NCBI GenBank assembly: GCA_015487975.1
Contig: WFOS01000049.1
Coordinates: 1 to 64,000, forward strand
DNA from: Ardenticatena sp.
Lineage (GTDB): Bacteria > Chloroflexota > Anaerolineae > Ardenticatenales > Ardenticatenaceae
Direction: 5' to 3'
DNA length: 64,000 bases
A program made the translations under genes and the position numbers. The notes below the pieces were generated by a model. It was not told the origin of the DNA, ran no database searches, and saw nothing but the letters and a program-made list of their open reading frames with translations. Each line of letters starts with the position of its first letter. The stretch's first letter is position 1. Positions 56,299 to 64,000 of this stretch are shown here, piece after piece.

Positions 56299-56354
56299 CT
56301 TGCTCCTCCTCGTCTCCATACCGTATCGTTGTGCACACGTAGACTTGTTTCGAC

Positions 56355-56389
56355 AACAAAAACACCCGGAAGCCTGATGCCGCCGGGTG
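56355..56389 (-). terminator. Terminator of the TPP riboswitch expression platform
   Basis: CACCCGG (56363-56369) pairs with CCGGGTG (56383-56389), followed on the minus strand by GTTTTTGTTG. It sits between the riboswitch and the start codon of the thiamine-binding protein, so it can end transcription when TPP is bound. Confidence 0.8.
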
Positions 56390-56399
56390 AACCCTTTGG

Positions 56400-56496
56400 C
56401 ACCCTGCTTCCCTCCGCCGGCATGACCCGGATCAGGTTCAAGGGGTTCTCGCCTCAGGCGAGTCTCAGCCGCTGTACGCGACACCCCCAGCAGTGG
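56400..56496 (-). promoter_or_regulatory. TPP (THI-box) riboswitch
   Basis: On the minus strand the conserved elements appear in order: GGGGGTG, GGCTGAGA, a variable P3-type stem (CTCGCC/GGCGAG), ACCCCTTGAACCTGATC, GGGTCATGCCGGCG and GGAGGGAAGC. These are the thiamine pyrophosphate aptamer signatures. The gene controlled is the thiamine-binding lipoprotein ending at 55177, via the terminator at 56355-56389. Confidence 0.95.
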
Positions 56497-56583
56497 TGCA
56501 CGGTGTCTTCGATTCTTCGTGTGCGCTTGAAAGTGTACGCAGAGAGAGCAGAAGCACCAAACTGCGCCTTTTTCTGTACAAAC

Positions 56584-56649
56584 AAAAAGGCCACCGCTTG
56601 CGCGGTGACCTTTTTGTGATGCACCGGGCGGGCTCGCATCTCCGGTGCA
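56584..56649. other. Two adjacent hairpins, possible terminator or small RNA
   Basis: AAAAAGG-CACCGC pairs with GCGGTG-CCTTTTT (56584-56615, one mismatch) with T runs on both sides. Next to it, TGCACCGG (56620-56627) pairs with CCGGTGCA (56642-56649). Read on the minus strand this is a hairpin followed by a terminator, a small-RNA-like shape. It lies upstream of the TPP leader and 190 bases from the HerA-like gene. Confidence 0.5.
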
Positions 56650-56807
56650 CCATCCCCCCCAACCAACCGTGTTTCTCGGAGGCAAAGTGAAGTCTATCAG
56701 GCCAACATTACGATCAATATTACAGTTTCTGCGATTGTGCGCATTGATTTGTCGCAAGGTTCGCGTATCATACAGACCACCCCAAATCGTTCGGCAAGGA
56801 GTTTGCA

Positions 56808-58445
56808 ATGAACCGCAAAGTGCTTGGAAGTGTCACTGGTGGCACCTTTCTCGATGGGCTGGAAGTACGTCTGGAACCTCATGTCAACACCGAAGATGTG
56901 CCCATTGGGAGTTTCTGTGTGCTCGAAGGGGATCGTTACCGCTATTTTGGAACCGTCCAAAACGTACGATTACACGCCAGCGACAATCGCCTGATGGTGG
57001 TGCCGCCACGCCAGCTTTCGCCCTTTGCTCAGCGCATCATTCGCGGGACGGCGGGCTATGCCATTGCTGAAATCAAGCCGGCGCTGATGATCGAACGCCT
57101 GCCCGACAACGTGATTGTGGTGGATGAAGGACAGCCACCGCGCCCGGTGAAAACGATTCCCATGCACTTTGCGCACATGGTCGAAGCCCGTCCAGAAGAT
57201 TTTGTACTGGTGTTTGGTGAAGAGCGTGACGACCCTGCCCACCCCTTTTTCGCATTGGGGAAGCCCCTCACCATGGAGATTGACGTCTGCATTGACCTGC
57301 GCCGCCTGGTTGAGCGCTCAACAGGCGTTTTTGGGAGTACCGGTACAGGAAAAAGTTTCCTCACTCGTCTTCTGCTGAGCGGCATCATCTGGAAAGATGT
57401 GGCGGTCTCGCTGGTGTTCGATATGCACGGAGAATATGCCACCAGCCAGCAATCCGAAAGTGGCGAATGGGTCAAAGGGCTGCGAGATCTCTTCGGCAGC
57501 AGTCGGGTGGCTGTCTATTCTCTGGATGAAAGCAAAACGACGAATGTGGATGGGCATATCCTCATCGGTCTGAACCACATCCAAAGCGGCGACATTCTGC
57601 TCCTACAAGATGAGTTGGGCTTGCCCAAAGGCACCACCGAAACCAACATCGCCCAACTGGAACGCGCTTTTGGGGATGGATGGGTCAGCGCCTTCCTTGC
57701 CATGGACGCCGAAGAGGTGAAATCCTTTGCGGATGAGGTTGGCGGGCATGCTGGTTCGTTGCAGGCGTTGCACCGCAAACTTACACGTCTGCGCAATAAA
57801 CAATACATCCTCGAGAACACCGACTACAATGCCATCGACCAGATTTTGAGCCATATCGCAGGAGGCCGCCACGTTATCGTCCAATTCGGGCAATACAACA
57901 GCCTGCTCGACTATTTGCTCGTGGCAAATATCATCACTCGCCGTATCCGCAATCGCTACGAAGAGCAGGTGGAGAAGTTCCTGCTCACTCGGCAAGAAAG
58001 CGACAAACCCAAGCCATTGGTGATCGTTGTCGAAGAAGCCCACAAATTCCTCGGCCCCGAAATGGCGCACCAAACCATCTTCGGCACCATTGCGCGTGAA
58101 ATGCGCAAATACTTCGTTACCTTGCTCATTGTCGACCAACGCCCCAGCGGCATCGACGATGAAATTCTCTCACAGTTGGGAACACGTATTTCTGGTCGCC
58201 TCAATGACCAACGCGACCTCGATGCTGTGCTTACTGGTGTGGCCGACCGTGCAACAGTGCGCAGCATGCTCACCACGTTGGACACACGCCAGCAAGTGGT
58301 GGTGTTTGGGCATGCCATGCCTATGCCTGTGCAATTACGTACACGCCGCTACGACGACACGTTCTACAACGAAGTGCGGGGGAGCACACGTGGGCCTTCC
58401 ATGGATGCTAGCGATCTTGATGCCCTGATTGACGACCTTTATTGA
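56808..58445 (+). CDS. HerA-like DNA translocase ATPase
   Basis: 545 residues. An N-terminal HAS-barrel (about 1-100) precedes a FtsK/HerA-type ATPase. Walker A GSTGTGKS is at 176-183, Walker B LVIVVEEAHKFLG near 405-417, and the arginine-finger region DQRPSGIDDEILSQLGTRI follows. HerA normally works with the nuclease NurA in DNA end resection; no NurA gene is adjacent, the next gene being a small lipoprotein coupled to it. Start supported by AAGGAG. Could also belong to HerA-type ATPases of defence systems, but no such partners are seen. Confidence 0.88.
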   Translation: MNRKVLGSVTGGTFLDGLEVRLEPHVNTEDVPIGSFCVLEGDRYRYFGTVQNVRLHASDNRLMVVPPRQLSPFAQRIIRGTAGYAIAEIKPALMIERLPDNVIVVDEGQPPRPVKTIPMHFAHMVEARPEDFVLVFGEERDDPAHPFFALGKPLTMEIDVCIDLRRLVERSTGVFGSTGTGKSFLTRLLLSGIIWKDVAVSLVFDMHGEYATSQQSESGEWVKGLRDLFGSSRVAVYSLDESKTTNVDGHILIGLNHIQSGDILLLQDELGLPKGTTETNIAQLERAFGDGWVSAFLAMDAEEVKSFADEVGGHAGSLQALHRKLTRLRNKQYILENTDYNAIDQILSHIAGGRHVIVQFGQYNSLLDYLLVANIITRRIRNRYEEQVEKFLLTRQESDKPKPLVIVVEEAHKFLGPEMAHQTIFGTIAREMRKYFVTLLIVDQRPSGIDDEILSQLGTRISGRLNDQRDLDAVLTGVADRATVRSMLTTLDTRQQVVVFGHAMPMPVQLRTRRYDDTFYNEVRGSTRGPSMDASDLDALIDDLY

Positions 58446-58828
58446 TGACCTTGATGGCTGGTCCACTGCACCGTTGGCTTCTTGGGCTTGCCATGCTCGT
58501 ACTGGTGGCCTGTGGAACACCACCAGCACCAGTGGTCGAGGTCATGGCCCCTGTCAACGGTACGCGCATTCCCACCGGACGCGCAGCAGGCATCCAGGTT
58601 CGCGTCCACGCCACACATCCACTTGACCGCATTGAGTTCTACGCGAACCGTGAGTTGTTTGCCGTCCTGACTCCGCCCACTCCCAACACCACGTTCGAAG
58701 GCATCGCCTATTGGGTTCCGCCTGTTGCTGGAACAGTGCGATTCGATGTGCGTGCGTTCGACATTTTTGGGCATGCAAGCCCCATCACAACAGTCGTTGT
58801 CGAAGCTGTGGGAGAACCGTTGCGGTAA
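58445..58828 (+). CDS. Small lipoprotein with Ig-like domain
   Basis: A 127-residue protein starting one base inside the previous stop (TGATG), so translation is coupled. A signal peptide (about 5-22) ends in the lipobox LVAC (Cys about 23). The rest is one bacterial Ig-like domain: VVEVMAPVNGTRIP, RIEFYANRELFAVL and GTVRFDVRAFDIFGHAS. This is the pattern of Big/cadherin-type beta domains in surface proteins. The functional link to the HerA-like ATPase is unknown; coupling may be incidental. Confidence 0.72.
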   Translation: MTLMAGPLHRWLLGLAMLVLVACGTPPAPVVEVMAPVNGTRIPTGRAAGIQVRVHATHPLDRIEFYANRELFAVLTPPTPNTTFEGIAYWVPPVAGTVRFDVRAFDIFGHASPITTVVVEAVGEPLR

Positions 58829-58850
58829 TGAAAACAGCGCATAAAAAAAC

Positions 58851-58881
58851 GTTGCCGCCCTGGGGGGAGCAGAGCGGCAAC
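58851..58881 (+). terminator. Hairpin after the HerA-lipoprotein pair
   Basis: GTTGCCGC (58851-58858) pairs with GCGGCAAC (58874-58881), 8 bp with a 15-base loop. T residues are missing on the plus side but present on the minus side, so its direction is uncertain. Confidence 0.45.
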
Positions 58882-59023
58882 CGTCGAGGAGGGGGGAACG
58901 GCTGGTGTTTGGTTGTACCGGTCTCAACTCTCTAAACGCATCTTTGGACGTTTTTGGTGGATGAGCAGGACGAATTTCCACCAAATATCTCAACGTGTGC
59001 CATTTGAAGGGAATGTCGCCCCG

Positions 59024-59051
59024 CAAAAAAACCCCGCCGATCGGCGGGGTT
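59024..59051 (-). terminator. Terminator of the sigma/anti-sigma unit
   Basis: A perfect 22-bp palindrome AACCCCGCCGA|TCGGCGGGGTT (59030-59051) followed on the minus strand by seven T residues, 18 bases after the anti-sigma stop. Confidence 0.9.
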
Positions 59052-59068
59052 CTTGGCATCAGTCGAGG

Positions 59069-59803
59069 CTATGCCACCTCGACGGTTTCGATCAAGATAC
59101 GTGCATCCGCACAGTCGATTTCGAGATGGTATGTGCCCGGTGGCACATTGGAAAAGACGAATGTGTCGAATTCGTCTACCACAGCTGTTTGCAAAACACT
59201 TCCGTTCTTACGCAGATGGACTTTCACCCCCTCGAAGGCCACCTCGTTGCCATCCTTGGACGACAAAAAGCCACTCAGTGAAAACGTAGCCACCGATTCA
59301 CGTTCCAGGTCAAGCACAATCAACACATCCTCGGTTTCATACACAAGTCCCTCGGGCAACAACGTCGCTCCGCGGAGCGCCATAGGGGCTGTGCTGGTGT
59401 TGTGTGATGCCGAAGGCGGACGCAATCGGGCAACAATCGTGCGCAATGTCTCGCCAATGCTGACGGCTGGGGGCAATGTCAGTGGAAGTCCCATCATCTC
59501 GACCAGCATTTCATATTCAGAATGACATTCCACACATGTTTCAAGGTGTTCACGAATACGTGTTTGTTCTTCCTCAGAAAATTGGGTGGGCATATGGGCA
59601 AAAAGTGCCAGCGTATCGGGGGAAGGGCATGTCACACGATAGAGGTAACGTGCGGCCAGTGCCGTGAAAGAGCGCAACGCCTCTACCTCTTGACGACAGG
59701 TTTCACACTGCTGGATGTGGTGGCGCACATCATCTGGTATCTCTCCAGACGTGAGACGGTCGAAGATCACATCGCTGAGTGTGTCGAGAAACGAGCAAGT
59801 CAT
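59069..59803 (-). CDS. Soluble anti-sigma factor with two zinc fingers and C-terminal beta domain
   Basis: A 244-residue protein with two anti-sigma zinc motifs: H29, C33, C36 (HxxxCxxC) and H86, C90, C93. This tandem arrangement resembles duplicated ZAS domains. There is no transmembrane helix. Residues about 175-244 form a carboxypeptidase-regulatory/prealbumin-like beta domain (VAFEGVKVHLRKNGS, FSNVPPGTYHLEI). It starts 116 bases downstream of the sigma factor gene and GGAG precedes its start. It probably binds and holds the sigma factor; what frees it is not visible. Confidence 0.78.
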   Translation of the reverse strand: MTCSFLDTLSDVIFDRLTSGEIPDDVRHHIQQCETCRQEVEALRSFTALAARYLYRVTCPSPDTLALFAHMPTQFSEEEQTRIREHLETCVECHSEYEMLVEMMGLPLTLPPAVSIGETLRTIVARLRPPSASHNTSTAPMALRGATLLPEGLVYETEDVLIVLDLERESVATFSLSGFLSSKDGNEVAFEGVKVHLRKNGSVLQTAVVDEFDTFVFSNVPPGTYHLEIDCADARILIETVEVA

Positions 59804-59918
59804 ATAAAACTCCTTCTACGTTCTATGGCGAGTATCTTCGGTCTTCCCGTATACTCTGCAATACTGAACGTGGCTAACAAAAACTTTCGTGCGCCGAGAT
59901 CTTAAAACTTTTGTTAGT

Positions 59919-60605
59919 TCATTCCATCCATCTACGCATACCCTCGGAACGCCGCAGCCGATCCAACACATTCCGTTTCACGCGATATACATCCTTCACA
60001 TCGGGAAAACGTTGCGGAAACTCTTTTTGAATATCACGCGGTTTCCATCCTAAAACAAAGGTATGGTAAATGACAAACCATTCATCCTCATCTTTGAGTT
60101 GTGTCTGAATGTACGCCCAAAACTGTTCTCGCGCTGCTTTATCCAAAGAAGATTGCTCAATATCGTCATCCGAGGGAAGCGTGCGAACTTCTTCCAAATC
60201 CGTCAGCAATGTTTGGTATTTTTGCCGACGAATGCGGTCAGTTGTCGCACTCCCAGCACATAATTTCAGGTAGCCGAGCAAGGCACGCAGGGATTTAAAG
60301 TTATCGAACTTTTCCGGGGGAATGGAGTGCCAGAATTTGGCGAATGTAGCGTTGACGAGGCTTTGAATATCGTCTTCGTGTGTGAAGTAGGCACTACTAC
60401 AATGCTGAATCCAATACCGAACGAGTTTATGATACTGATTGTAAATCGCCTCCCACGCGACCTGATTACGATGGACAATCGCCCGCCGAAACAGCTCGAA
60501 ACAAGATTCGTCTTCGCTCACACCATCTGTGAAGAAACGATTGCTCTGGCGAGCGCATTCATCGATCAGTTTGTCGATATGCTCATATGACAGTTTACGT
60601 GACAT
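59919..60605 (-). CDS. ECF-type RNA polymerase sigma factor
   Basis: A 228-residue sigma-70 family protein. Region 2 is seen around AWEAIYNQYHKLVRYWI and DIQSLVNATFAKFWHSI, with LRALLGYLKLCAGSATTDRIRRQ as the region 2.3/2.4-like helix. Region 4 (about 175-225) is atypical: WFVIYHTFVLGWKPRDIQKEFPQRFPDVKDVYRVKRNVLDRLRR keeps the HTH shape. The N-terminal 40 residues are an extension. The paired gene downstream is an anti-sigma factor. Target promoters unknown. Start site is weak (no clear GGAGG). Confidence 0.75.
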   Translation of the reverse strand: MSRKLSYEHIDKLIDECARQSNRFFTDGVSEDESCFELFRRAIVHRNQVAWEAIYNQYHKLVRYWIQHCSSAYFTHEDDIQSLVNATFAKFWHSIPPEKFDNFKSLRALLGYLKLCAGSATTDRIRRQKYQTLLTDLEEVRTLPSDDDIEQSSLDKAAREQFWAYIQTQLKDEDEWFVIYHTFVLGWKPRDIQKEFPQRFPDVKDVYRVKRNVLDRLRRSEGMRRWME

Positions 60606-60699
60606 AGCACTCTGCTCATAGCGATTCTTTCTCGATTGCGGTCATCTCATCTTACTGTGAAGGCACATTCGCGGCAATTCAACCTTGTCACAAGAGCGC

Positions 60700-61185
60700 T
60701 TATTCGAGGAGAATATCTCCGCTTTTACCACCACTTTTACGCACCAGGCGAATATCGCCAATGCGCATGGCGCGGTCTACGGCTTTGGCCATATCGTAAA
60801 TTGTCAAAGCGGCAACGGAAACTGCCGTCAGCGCTTCCATCTCGACGCCCGTTTTGCCACGTGTTTTCACCGTTGCCTGAATGTCAATGAAGGCGGGGTC
60901 ACTGGCTTCATCCGAAAAGGTAAAAGCAAGGCTCACATGTGTCAACAAAAGTGGGTGGCACATCGGAATCAGGGTATGCGTTTGTTTTGCGGCCATGATA
61001 CCGGCCACATTCGCCACTGCAATGACATCCCCTTTTTCCACCTGCCCGGCGCGAATCAACTGCAACGTGGCGGGCGCCATGAGAATGCGGCCTCGGGCAA
61101 TGGCAACACGTTCGGTGTCATCTTTCCCGCCCACATCAACCATGCGGGCGCGGCCTTCTTCATCCAAGTGTGTCAGTTTGCTCAT
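60700..61185 (-). CDS. moaC: Cyclic pyranopterin monophosphate synthase MoaC
   Basis: Second enzyme of molybdenum cofactor synthesis: converts the MoaA product to cyclic pyranopterin monophosphate. 161 residues, the family norm. MVDVGGKD is at about 15-22, the active-site MCHPLL with C76 and H77, and [15 protein letters not shown] at about 111-125. The start has GGAGG upstream. No other moa genes are adjacent. The molybdopterin oxidoreductase at 17.5-19.7 kb is a likely consumer of the cofactor. Confidence 0.95.
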   Translation of the reverse strand: MSKLTHLDEEGRARMVDVGGKDDTERVAIARGRILMAPATLQLIRAGQVEKGDVIAVANVAGIMAAKQTHTLIPMCHPLLLTHVSLAFTFSDEASDPAFIDIQATVKTRGKTGVEMEALTAVSVAALTIYDMAKAVDRAMRIGDIRLVRKSGGKSGDILLE

Positions 61186-61239
61186 ACAACCTCCTCTGCA
61201 AGAGATAGTGAAGCATCAGTGGGCATTCCCATCATGAAC

Positions 61240-61265
61240 AAAAAAAAGCACGACGGGTGTCGTGC
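61240..61265 (-). terminator. Terminator of the 5S rRNA gene
   Basis: GCACGAC (61248-61254) and GTCGTGC (61259-61265) form a 7-bp stem with a 4-base loop, followed on the minus strand by eight T residues. It separates 5S rRNA from moaC. Confidence 0.9.
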
Positions 61266-61287
61266 TGCGCGTAGAAAACGAAAAGAA

Positions 61288-61405
61288 GGTTGGCGACGAC
61301 CTACTCTCCCACGCGGCTGCCCGCGCAGTACCATCGGCGCTGGTGGGCTTAACTGCCGGGTTCGGGATGGAACCGGGTGTACCCCCACCGCGAAAGTCAC
61401 CAACC
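61288..61405 (-). rRNA. rrf: 5S ribosomal RNA
   Basis: 118 bases. Helix I ends GGTTGGTGAC/GTCGCCAACC pair, and the conserved CGAACCCGGCAGTTAAGCC and GGGAGAGTAGG segments are present in the expected positions. It has its own promoter and terminator and is not next to 16S or 23S genes in this window. Confidence 0.97.
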
Positions 61406-61420
61406 TTCATTTGGCGGGCG

Positions 61421-61448
61421 AGTATATGCGTTTTCGATGTTTTGTCAA
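61421..61448 (-). promoter_or_regulatory. Promoter of 5S rRNA
   Basis: On the minus strand TTGACA (61448-61443), a 16-base spacer and TATACT (61426-61421), 15 bases upstream of the 5S 5' end. A fully consensus -35 suggests strong expression. Confidence 0.9.
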
Positions 61449-61561
61449 ATCGCTCTGTCTCCCTTCACGCTCCGCTCTGAACAGTGTTTGCCGCATGAAT
61501 ATGGCGTGCTACAATCCGCGCCGTTTGTTCCATATGACACAAATGGGAATGGCGTTTTTCT

Positions 61562-63088
61562 ATGGCAACACTCACGTCTCTGCTTGCATGGCTCTACATC
61601 GGCATAGCAACATGGCTCGCGATCTACGGGGCGCATGCGCTGATTTTGACGCTGCTTTCCCGACGGGCGCGGCGAGAAGAAGGAAAAGAAGCAGTACTCC
61701 CACCAGCAGCCTGGCCCCGCGTGACCGTCCAGATTCCACTTTACAACGAGCGCACTGTGGCGGCACGTCTCCTGGATGCCGTGGCACAGCTCGACTACCC
61801 TCGCGATCGACTGGAAATCCAGGTATTGGATGATTCGACCGACGAAACAAGCCTGATTGTGGCACAGCGTGTTGCATTCTGGCGGGCTCATGGCGTCAAC
61901 ATGGTACACCTACGCCGCCCCACGCGCGAGTATTTCAAAGCTGGGGCTTTGCAATTCGGCTTGCAACACACACAGAGCGACTACATTGCCATCTTCGATG
62001 CCGATTTTGTCCCCGAACCTGATTGGCTGCGGCGCGCGCTCTTGTTGCTTTTGCAAGATGAGCAGATTGGACTGGTCCAAACCCGCTGGGGACACCTCAA
62101 CGACACGCTTTCGCCGCTGACACGTGCGCAAGCCGTGGCATTGGACGGGCACTTTTTTGTCGAACAAGTGGCACGCGACGCACATGGGCTGTTCCTCAAC
62201 TTCAACGGGACAGCAGGGATTTGGCGGCGGGCGTGCATCGAAACGTCGGGGGGGTGGCGGGCTGCGACGCTTTCCGAAGACCTGGATTTGTCCTACCGTG
62301 CGCAACTCCACGGATGGCGCCTGCGCTATTGTCCTTCGATCGTTGCACGCGCAGAAATCCCCCTCCAGATGGCGGCTTTCAAACGCCAGCAATTTCGCTG
62401 GGCCAAGGGCTCGATCCAAGTGGCGCGGCTCATTCTCCCCACGCTCTGGCGTGCGCCCCAACCACTGCGTGTCAAACTCGCCGCCACACTCCACCTGACT
62501 GGCTATTCCGTCCACCCGGCGATGCTGTTCCTGTTGCTGCTTTCGCTGCCGTTGATGCTGGCGGGCTGGCCGGTGCCTGCCGGGATGCCCCCCATCTGGT
62601 TGAGTGTATTGGGAATGAGCGCCCCGTTGCTCTATGCTGTGGCGCAATACGATGGCTATCCACACACCTGGAAACGCCGTCTGCTGTGGCTACCACTGCT
62701 CATGGCGCTTGGCCTGGGAATGGCTTGGAACAATACACGCGCCATATGGGAAGGCATATGGCAACAAGGGGGCGTGTTCGAGCGCACGCCCAAAACTGGC
62801 GCTGATAGGCAGCATCGGATCTCCACATTTGCGTACACGATTGCTCCGGACAAGAGCACGCTTTTCGAATGGTTGTGCGGATGCTACGCCCTTGCGACCA
62901 CCTTGCTGGCATGGTGGCAAGGGCGCTGGGGTGCTCTGCCATTTTTCGTCCTTTACACCGTGGGCTTTTGGTGGGTGAGCAGCCAAACGCTATGGCAACA
63001 CTGGTCGGCACGCTTGCAGCACACACACCTCCGGCGCAGAGTTGTACACCGGCACATCTTCGGGTATGATAGAGCACAACATGATTGA
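61562..63088 (+). CDS. Family 2 membrane glycosyltransferase
   Basis: 508 residues, cellulose/hyaluronan synthase-like. An N-terminal membrane helix (about 8-32) is followed by the GT-A catalytic domain (about 53-290): VQIPLYNE, VLDDSTDET, the metal-binding FDADF (D146, D148), a TLSEDLDLS motif and QQFRWAKG (the QxxRW product-binding motif). Four or more C-terminal helices (about 310-500) anchor it in the membrane. It would make or extend an extracellular glycan or a glycolipid, sugar unknown. TACAAT with an upstream TG at 61508-61515 is a likely -10 element. Confidence 0.88.
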   Translation: MATLTSLLAWLYIGIATWLAIYGAHALILTLLSRRARREEGKEAVLPPAAWPRVTVQIPLYNERTVAARLLDAVAQLDYPRDRLEIQVLDDSTDETSLIVAQRVAFWRAHGVNMVHLRRPTREYFKAGALQFGLQHTQSDYIAIFDADFVPEPDWLRRALLLLLQDEQIGLVQTRWGHLNDTLSPLTRAQAVALDGHFFVEQVARDAHGLFLNFNGTAGIWRRACIETSGGWRAATLSEDLDLSYRAQLHGWRLRYCPSIVARAEIPLQMAAFKRQQFRWAKGSIQVARLILPTLWRAPQPLRVKLAATLHLTGYSVHPAMLFLLLLSLPLMLAGWPVPAGMPPIWLSVLGMSAPLLYAVAQYDGYPHTWKRRLLWLPLLMALGLGMAWNNTRAIWEGIWQQGGVFERTPKTGADRQHRISTFAYTIAPDKSTLFEWLCGCYALATTLLAWWQGRWGALPFFVLYTVGFWWVSSQTLWQHWSARLQHTHLRRRVVHRHIFGYDRAQHD

Positions 63089-63271
63089 AATACACCACGC
63101 ATCTGTTTCCCAAACATGTGCCAGAAACCAAATTGCGCTCGCTGACCAAGCCCACCTGTCTGTGTTCAGCCGCACGAAGGGGACACACACGCCTTCTTTG
63201 GTTGCAGGAACATCACACGCGCCTGCGTGTGTTTGGAAACCACACAATTCGATGAAACAAGAGGGTGTCGC

Positions 63272-64000
63272 ATGCCTGCAAGCACGCATGATGTGCTGGT
63301 GATTGGGGCGTCGGCGTTCGACATCAAAACACGCATTCACACCCAACCGGAAACGGGAAGCCCTGTGCCGGGTGTGATTCGTGTGCAGGTGGGCGGAACG
63401 GCACGTAACATTGCCGAAAATCTGGCGCGATTGGAAATGAGTGTGGCACTTTTTTCAGCCGTAGGTGCACACGATTTTGGGCCCCATCTGGTCGAACGCA
63501 CGGCACAAGCCGGTGTCGATGTGAGCCAGGTGCTGGTTTCACCCGAGTTTCGTACCGCTGCCTACCTGGCGGTGTTGAACAACCGCGGTGAGCCGGAATG
63601 GAGCATCGACGACATGGGCGTGCTCTACCTCCTTTCGCCCGCGTACATTCAGGAACGGCGTGTGTGGTTCCGCAATGCACGTGCCGTGATCGTCGATGCC
63701 AATTTGCCTCCGCCAACATTGCAGGTGATTGCCGAACTCTGTCGCCGGCACAACATCATGCTCTGTGCTGACCCTACATCCACGATTCTGGCGCCTCGTC
63801 TGCTTCCCCACCTACGCGATATTTGGATTCTCACGCCAAACGTGGCCGAAGCCGAAGTGCTCTGCGGGCATCCCATCCACAATGACGATGAAGCGTTGGC
63901 CGCCGCACGCGAACTGGTGGCACGTGGGGTGCGCATGGTGGTTGTGACGCTAGGGGGCGATGGGTTGGTGTACGCCACACGACGCGAGTCGGGGCGTGTG
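63272..64000 (+). CDS. PfkB-family carbohydrate/nucleoside kinase, cut by window edge
   Basis: The first 243 residues of a PfkB kinase that continues past the window. GAGGG precedes the ATG. The N-terminal strand VLVIGASAFDIK, the signature 1-like VGGTARNIAENLARL, a substrate-lid region, VDANLPP, CADPTS and TPNVAEAEVL occur in order. The CADPTS/ANLPP pattern resembles pseudouridine kinase (PsuK), but ribokinase-like sugar kinases remain possible. The final DTxGAGD motif lies beyond the edge. It follows the glycosyltransferase gene after a 183-base gap. Confidence 0.85.
   Translation, partial: MPASTHDVLVIGASAFDIKTRIHTQPETGSPVPGVIRVQVGGTARNIAENLARLEMSVALFSAVGAHDFGPHLVERTAQAGVDVSQVLVSPEFRTAAYLAVLNNRGEPEWSIDDMGVLYLLSPAYIQERRVWFRNARAVIVDANLPPPTLQVIAELCRRHNIMLCADPTSTILAPRLLPHLRDIWILTPNVAEAEVLCGHPIHNDDEALAAARELVARGVRMVVVTLGGDGLVYATRRESGRV

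Noticed and set aside
56616-56660. A tRNA-like fragment near GATGCACCGGGCGGGCTCGC
   Set aside because: Only one hairpin can be drawn; no anticodon or T arm is present.
1-64000. Search for CRISPR arrays and complete insertion sequences
   Set aside because: No regularly spaced repeats and no intact transposase with terminal repeats were seen.

Overview
The window looks like part of a chromosome from a moderately thermophilic, monoderm-like member of the Chloroflexota (my guess is an Ardenticatenia/Anaerolineae-type lineage). The evidence is the secreted subtilases carrying the YLPL/FLPL signature that I associate with this phylum, long Pro/Thr linkers, an LPxTG surface protein, a methylmalonyl-CoA style acyl-CoA metabolism, and strong GGAGG ribosome binding sites. 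The phylum is inference; no 16S or 23S rRNA is present. Most genes are ordinary housekeeping genes on both strands, separated by clear intrinsic terminators.

Layout. 0-2.2 kb is an almost gene-free stretch with a decayed transposase, an inverted repeat, an operator-like site and one small membrane protein. 2.2-8.9 kb holds a ferredoxin, a thiolase, an acetyltransferase, tRNA-Arg(CCT) with its promoter, endonuclease III, ClpC and a small HTH protein. 9-16.3 kb is a minus-strand cell-surface cluster: a very large subtilase-like protein that has lost its catalytic serine and carries its prodomain-like module at the C-terminus, an LPDTG-anchored SdrD/B-type protein, and two membrane-anchored proteins. 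16.5-19.7 kb holds ribokinase overlapping a molybdopterin oxidoreductase. 19.9-21.8 kb is an intact subtilase with a dockerin-like calcium module. 21.9-27.5 kb has a four-helix membrane protein, a BON protein with five copies of a repeat I do not recognise, and SecA. 27.6-32.6 kb has PspAB/HtpX, MurE and RecN.

32.6-38 kb is an operon led by a T-box riboswitch whose apparent specifier is ATC (isoleucine): AlaX, an unknown protein, a divergent RNase H and IleS. 38.3-40.7 kb is a small accessory island: a DUF488 protein fused to a Panacea/YwgA-like domain and a UPF0175/DUF3368 toxin-antitoxin pair, with two copies of a 71-bp repeat. 41-46.4 kb encodes an acyl-CoA dehydrogenase, an acyltransferase and a complete biotin-dependent acyl-CoA carboxylase (carboxyltransferase, biotin carboxylase, biotinyl protein), which fits with the methylmalonyl-CoA mutase large subunit at 53.4 kb for propionyl-CoA handling. 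46.5-53.4 kb has a TPR protein, SerA, rpsO-pnp with a structured pnp leader, and an alpha/beta hydrolase. 55.2-56.5 kb is a thiamine-binding lipoprotein under a TPP riboswitch with its own terminator. 56.8-58.8 kb is a HerA-like ATPase coupled to a small lipoprotein. 59-61.4 kb holds an ECF-type sigma factor with a soluble two-zinc-finger anti-sigma protein, MoaC, and an isolated 5S rRNA gene with its own promoter and terminator. 61.6-64 kb has a membrane glycosyltransferase and the start of a PfkB sugar kinase cut by the window edge.

The most unusual items are the catalytically dead, domain-permuted subtilase cluster, the WALKP-repeat BON protein, and the isoleucine T-box operon containing AlaX and RNase H.
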